Of a DNA stretch of 64,000 nucleotides, positions 61,821-64,000 are shown one piece after another. The stretch covers positions 62,001 to 126,000 of the forward strand of contig DCVT01000042.1 of the NCBI GenBank assembly GCA_002328075.1, given 5' to 3'. The position numbers and the translations under genes were made by a program. The notes under the pieces were generated by a model. It worked only from the letters and a program-made list of their open reading frames with translations, searched no databases and had not been told where the DNA came from. Source of the DNA: Anaerolineales bacterium UBA2181 (GTDB lineage: Bacteria; Chloroflexota; Anaerolineae; Promineifilales; UBA4811). Each line of letters begins with the position of its first letter. Position 1 is the first letter of the stretch.

Positions 61821-61888
61821 GGGGATTTGGCAATCCCCCTGGAGCGTGTTGTTGCTCCAGTCACCGGGAATGTGACCATCCCTTTGGA
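61821..61888. repeat. Second site of the hairpin repeat, duplicated
   Basis: GGGGATT-TGGC-AATCCCC (61821-61838) is followed by a GGAGC-N8-GCTCC hairpin (61841-61858). A degenerate second copy of both elements then begins at about 61865. The first element is identical over 19 bases to that at 58134. It lies in the 215-bp gap between the RCC1 gene and the LarA-like gene. Confidence 0.7.
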
Positions 61889-61914
61889 GTGTGTTGTTGT
61901 TCGCCGGCAGGCGT

Positions 61915-63198
61915 CTATAGGATCAACCGGCCGTCCGGGTCGAATGGCATGAATTCCGCTTCGCTCAGTCGCTCGTACTCGGGCCGGCCGCCCATCTCGC
62001 CCCACAGCGCCTCGGAAACCGCGATGGTCTCCAGCTCCAGCGTGTTGCGGATGCAGATCATCCGTACCTGCTGCGGGTCTACCTGGTTGCAGGTCCTCAG
62101 GGCGAACTGAATCGCCATCCGGTCGTCGGGCATAAAGATGGGGATGCGCGTGCCGGGAAGCACGGTAGAGGTAAAGGCGTTGATCCAGGTGGAGTCGAGG
62201 TCCATCTTGCGCACCACGCGCTCGGTGGTCACGTCGGCCATCCCCAGCCCCAGCGCGTTGCCGTGGGTTTCCGGGGTCAGGTTGAGGACCGCGATCTTGC
62301 CGATGGCAATGTCGCCCTGGATGCCGCTGGCAAAGCGGCCGGTCACGTTGGGGTCCATGCCCGAGCCCGAGACGTTCTTGCCCAGATAGCCCACCACCAG
62401 CACGTCGAGCTGCTCAAAGCGCAGGCGGGCCATCCACTGCCGGGCGGATTGCAGCAGGGCGGCCTCGCGCGGCAAAAGCGCCTCGGCCGCTATCGCCTCG
62501 ACGTGGGCTACCTCCTCCCGGGCGTTTTCCACCGTCGCCAGGCCAAAGCGAAAGGGGACCTGCTGGCAGAGGATGGGATACGCTTCGCATAGATGTTGAC
62601 TGAGATGGGGAAACCCGTCGCGGTGCAGGCTCTGCGCCCCGGCGTGTTTGCCCAGGCCGATGGCCAGCATCTTGAGCAGGCCGCTCTCCACCGCGCCGCG
62701 AAAGGCGGTGTGGGGTTTGATGCGGTTCAGCGGGATAACGAGGTCAGCCTGGAGCGCAAGCCGGTCAAAGTAGAGCGGCAGGTTATTGCCCAGCCGGCCG
62801 ATCTCGACCACCTCCATGGACGAACGAATCGGCGCGCCGACCGACTCCTCAGTAATGCCGTAACCCGCCAGCAGTTGCCGTTGCCCCTCGACCGTCGCTC
62901 CCCCGTGGCTGCCCATGGCTGGCACGATGAAGGGGTGGCAACCGGTCTCCCGCAGGAATGACACGGCAGCGGCGACCAGCACCGGCATGGAGGCCAACGC
63001 CCGGCTGCCCACGCCAATGGCGACCGACAGCTCCGGCCGCAGGTATTGGCGGATCTCTGGGCGCGCCAGCTCGCGCCGGACCGCGGCCGCCACGCTTGGC
63101 TCTTGCGGGGCGCGAAAGGTTTGCCGGACGCGCACCCAGCGGGGAAGGGGGAGGTCCAGCAGGCGCTGCCAGCGGGTGTAATCGGGTTGGGTGAGCAT
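61915..63198 (-). CDS. LarA-like (DUF2088) nickel-pincer-type isomerase family protein
   Basis: A 427-residue protein resembling the lactate racemase (LarA) N-terminal domain family: ELSVAIGVGSRALASMPVLV, FIVPAMGSHGGATVEGQ, GITEESVGAPIRSSMEVVEIG, ADLVIPLNRIKPHTAFRGAVESGLLKMLAIGLGKHAGAQSLH. True LarA uses a nickel pyridinium pincer and racemises lactate or 2-hydroxy acids; this more distant member has no assigned substrate. A longer in-frame opening exists upstream, but ATG at 63198 has AGGAGG and starts after the preceding gene. It is 7 bp downstream of the ThDP enzyme, so they are co-transcribed. No larB/C/E maturation genes are visible. Confidence 0.8.
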   Translation of the reverse strand: MLTQPDYTRWQRLLDLPLPRWVRVRQTFRAPQEPSVAAAVRRELARPEIRQYLRPELSVAIGVGSRALASMPVLVAAAVSFLRETGCHPFIVPAMGSHGGATVEGQRQLLAGYGITEESVGAPIRSSMEVVEIGRLGNNLPLYFDRLALQADLVIPLNRIKPHTAFRGAVESGLLKMLAIGLGKHAGAQSLHRDGFPHLSQHLCEAYPILCQQVPFRFGLATVENAREEVAHVEAIAAEALLPREAALLQSARQWMARLRFEQLDVLVVGYLGKNVSGSGMDPNVTGRFASGIQGDIAIGKIAVLNLTPETHGNALGLGMADVTTERVVRKMDLDSTWINAFTSTVLPGTRIPIFMPDDRMAIQFALRTCNQVDPQQVRMICIRNTLELETIAVSEALWGEMGGRPEYERLSEAEFMPFDPDGRLIL

Positions 63199-63205
63199 AG
63201 CCTCC

Positions 63206-64000
63206 TCAAAGACCGATCTGGTGGCGCAGCGCCTGGGTGGACTCGCACCAATTGCCCACGTTCCACCGGCCGAATACCCCCATGCCGCCCAGCTCGTCCG
63301 GCCCATAGTACACCGGCAGGTGTACCAAGGAAAGGCCCTCATGCGCCCGCGCCTGGTCGAGGGCAGCTGCCAGCGACCCTGGGGTCGGACCGCCATCCAG
63401 CGCCAGCACCCCGCGAACTGCCTGCCCCCAGGCCACATAATCCACCGCCACGGAATCAGCGGTGGCATAGTCTTGCCCGTATTGGGCGCATTGGAGCCCC
63501 GAGATAGCGCCCATGCGGCGGTTGTCCAGCAGCAGGATGCAGCCGCGGGCGCCGTGTTGCACCCCATCTATCAGGATTTGCGGGTTCATGGTGAACGATC
63601 CATCGCCGCTGAGGGCCAGCCCGTAGAACGGCCGATCGGCCAGCGCGGTTGCCAGCAGCGCCGAGACGGCAAAACCCATGTAGCTGGCGCCCGTGTCAGT
63701 GTAGGTCCTGCCCTGCCGGTCGTCCTCCACGATCTGGAAGCCGTTGGCCTGCACGTCGCCAGCGTCGAAAAAGCACACTGCGCCGGCCGACCGTGCCCAG
63801 TCGGTGGCTGCCTTGATAACCGCCGGCTGGGTGAGGACTTGTTTCCCCCACAGCGGGTCATAGAGCGCCGGCTGGGCGTACCGCTGCGCCTTGAAGGCCT
63901 CCCACTCCTGGCGCTTTTGGCTGCACGCCAGGAACCACGGAGAGGGCGCGGCCGGGCTGGCCGCGCCGGCCTGGCGCAGCGCCTCGATCAACCGGAGCAG
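63206..64000 (-). CDS. ThDP-dependent enzyme (acetolactate synthase/IolD-like), C-terminal part
   Basis: The 3' 264 codons of a gene that enters from the right edge. The visible part carries the ThDP/Mg domain: DTGASYMGFAVSALLATALADRPFYGLALSGDGSFTMNPQILIDG, then about 25 residues to LLLDNRRMGAISGLQ, the GDG...N motif of acetolactate-synthase-type enzymes. The DNRRMG form resembles IolD-like (trihydroxycyclohexanedione hydrolase) branches more than IlvB. The N-terminal catalytic Glu is outside the window, so activity cannot be judged. It is in one operon with the LarA-like gene. Confidence 0.82.
   Translation of the reverse strand: MLRLIEALRQAGAASPAAPSPWFLACSQKRQEWEAFKAQRYAQPALYDPLWGKQVLTQPAVIKAATDWARSAGAVCFFDAGDVQANGFQIVEDDRQGRTYTDTGASYMGFAVSALLATALADRPFYGLALSGDGSFTMNPQILIDGVQHGARGCILLLDNRRMGAISGLQCAQYGQDYATADSVAVDYVAWGQAVRGVLALDGGPTPGSLAAALDQARAHEGLSLVHLPVYYGPDELGGMGVFGRWNVGNWCESTQALRHQIGL

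Overview
The window reads as a GC-rich chromosomal segment of a Chloroflexota bacterium, probably Anaerolineae- or Caldilineae-like. This is inferred from protein style, not from a marker gene. The two substrate-binding lipoproteins include one whose mature N-terminus is a run of EVTRVVEVE-type repeats, a pattern I associate with Chloroflexota. The secreted RCC1 protein ends in a VFLPLMVKRR tail resembling the LPLV-type C-termini of Chloroflexota exported proteins. Several electron-transfer enzymes are ferredoxin-linked: aldehyde:ferredoxin oxidoreductase and 2-oxoacid:ferredoxin oxidoreductase. No rRNA, tRNA, CRISPR array, transposase or phage gene was seen. Nearly all sequence is coding and organised in long same-strand operons.

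1-12.2 kb is mostly minus strand. It holds moaD-like / aldehyde:ferredoxin oxidoreductase / class III aminotransferase (cut by the left edge). Next come two divergently transcribed C45-type acyltransferase/peptidase paralogues. Then follows a run of IclR regulator, ilvD-type dehydratase, DUF1847 protein, MFS transporter and groES-groEL. 12.2-16.2 kb is plus strand, driven by a near-consensus promoter back-to-back with the iclR promoter. It encodes an amidinotransferase, an ornithine carbamoyltransferase and a cyclic-2,3-diphosphoglycerate-synthetase-like GTPase, and ends at a strong terminator. 16.3-23.3 kb holds a GH1 beta-glycosidase, an unusual fusion of a secreted domain to a MOP-type flippase, and a GH38 alpha-mannosidase.

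24.1-31.5 kb is an uptake operon: lipoprotein, two permeases and two D-aminoacylase-type amidohydrolases, followed by a decayed third amidohydrolase. 32.1-46.7 kb is a second, longer catabolic operon. It contains an IclR regulator, a GSAM-like aminotransferase, a lipoprotein with two permeases, a split transketolase, a second aminotransferase, an SDR, a TIM-barrel isomerase, a PfkB kinase, a second split transketolase and a second SDR, and is followed by a MOP-type membrane protein. The promoters of the two uptake operons carry the same operator architecture (GAAC-N3-GTTC plus a second GAAC exactly 20 bp after the first), so the IclR protein at 32.3 kb probably controls both. Neither ABC system has ATPase genes here.

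48.2-58.1 kb is a compact acyl-CoA operon: thiolase, QueG-like Fe-S protein, acyl-CoA dehydrogenase, 3-hydroxyacyl-CoA dehydrogenase, enoyl-CoA hydratase, type III CoA-transferase, 2-oxoacid:ferredoxin oxidoreductase alpha and beta-gamma fusion, and a second acyl-CoA dehydrogenase. It would turn a 2-oxoacid or acid into acyl-CoA and oxidise it to acetyl-CoA. The right end (58.2-64 kb, minus strand) holds an RCC1-propeller/transglutaminase exoprotein flanked by short hairpin repeats, a LarA-like protein and the 3' part of a ThDP-dependent enzyme.

Taken together the region suggests a heterotroph that imports amino-acylated or sugar-derived compounds, deaminates them, shortens sugar chains by transketolase and oxidises 2-oxoacids through ferredoxin and beta-oxidation.
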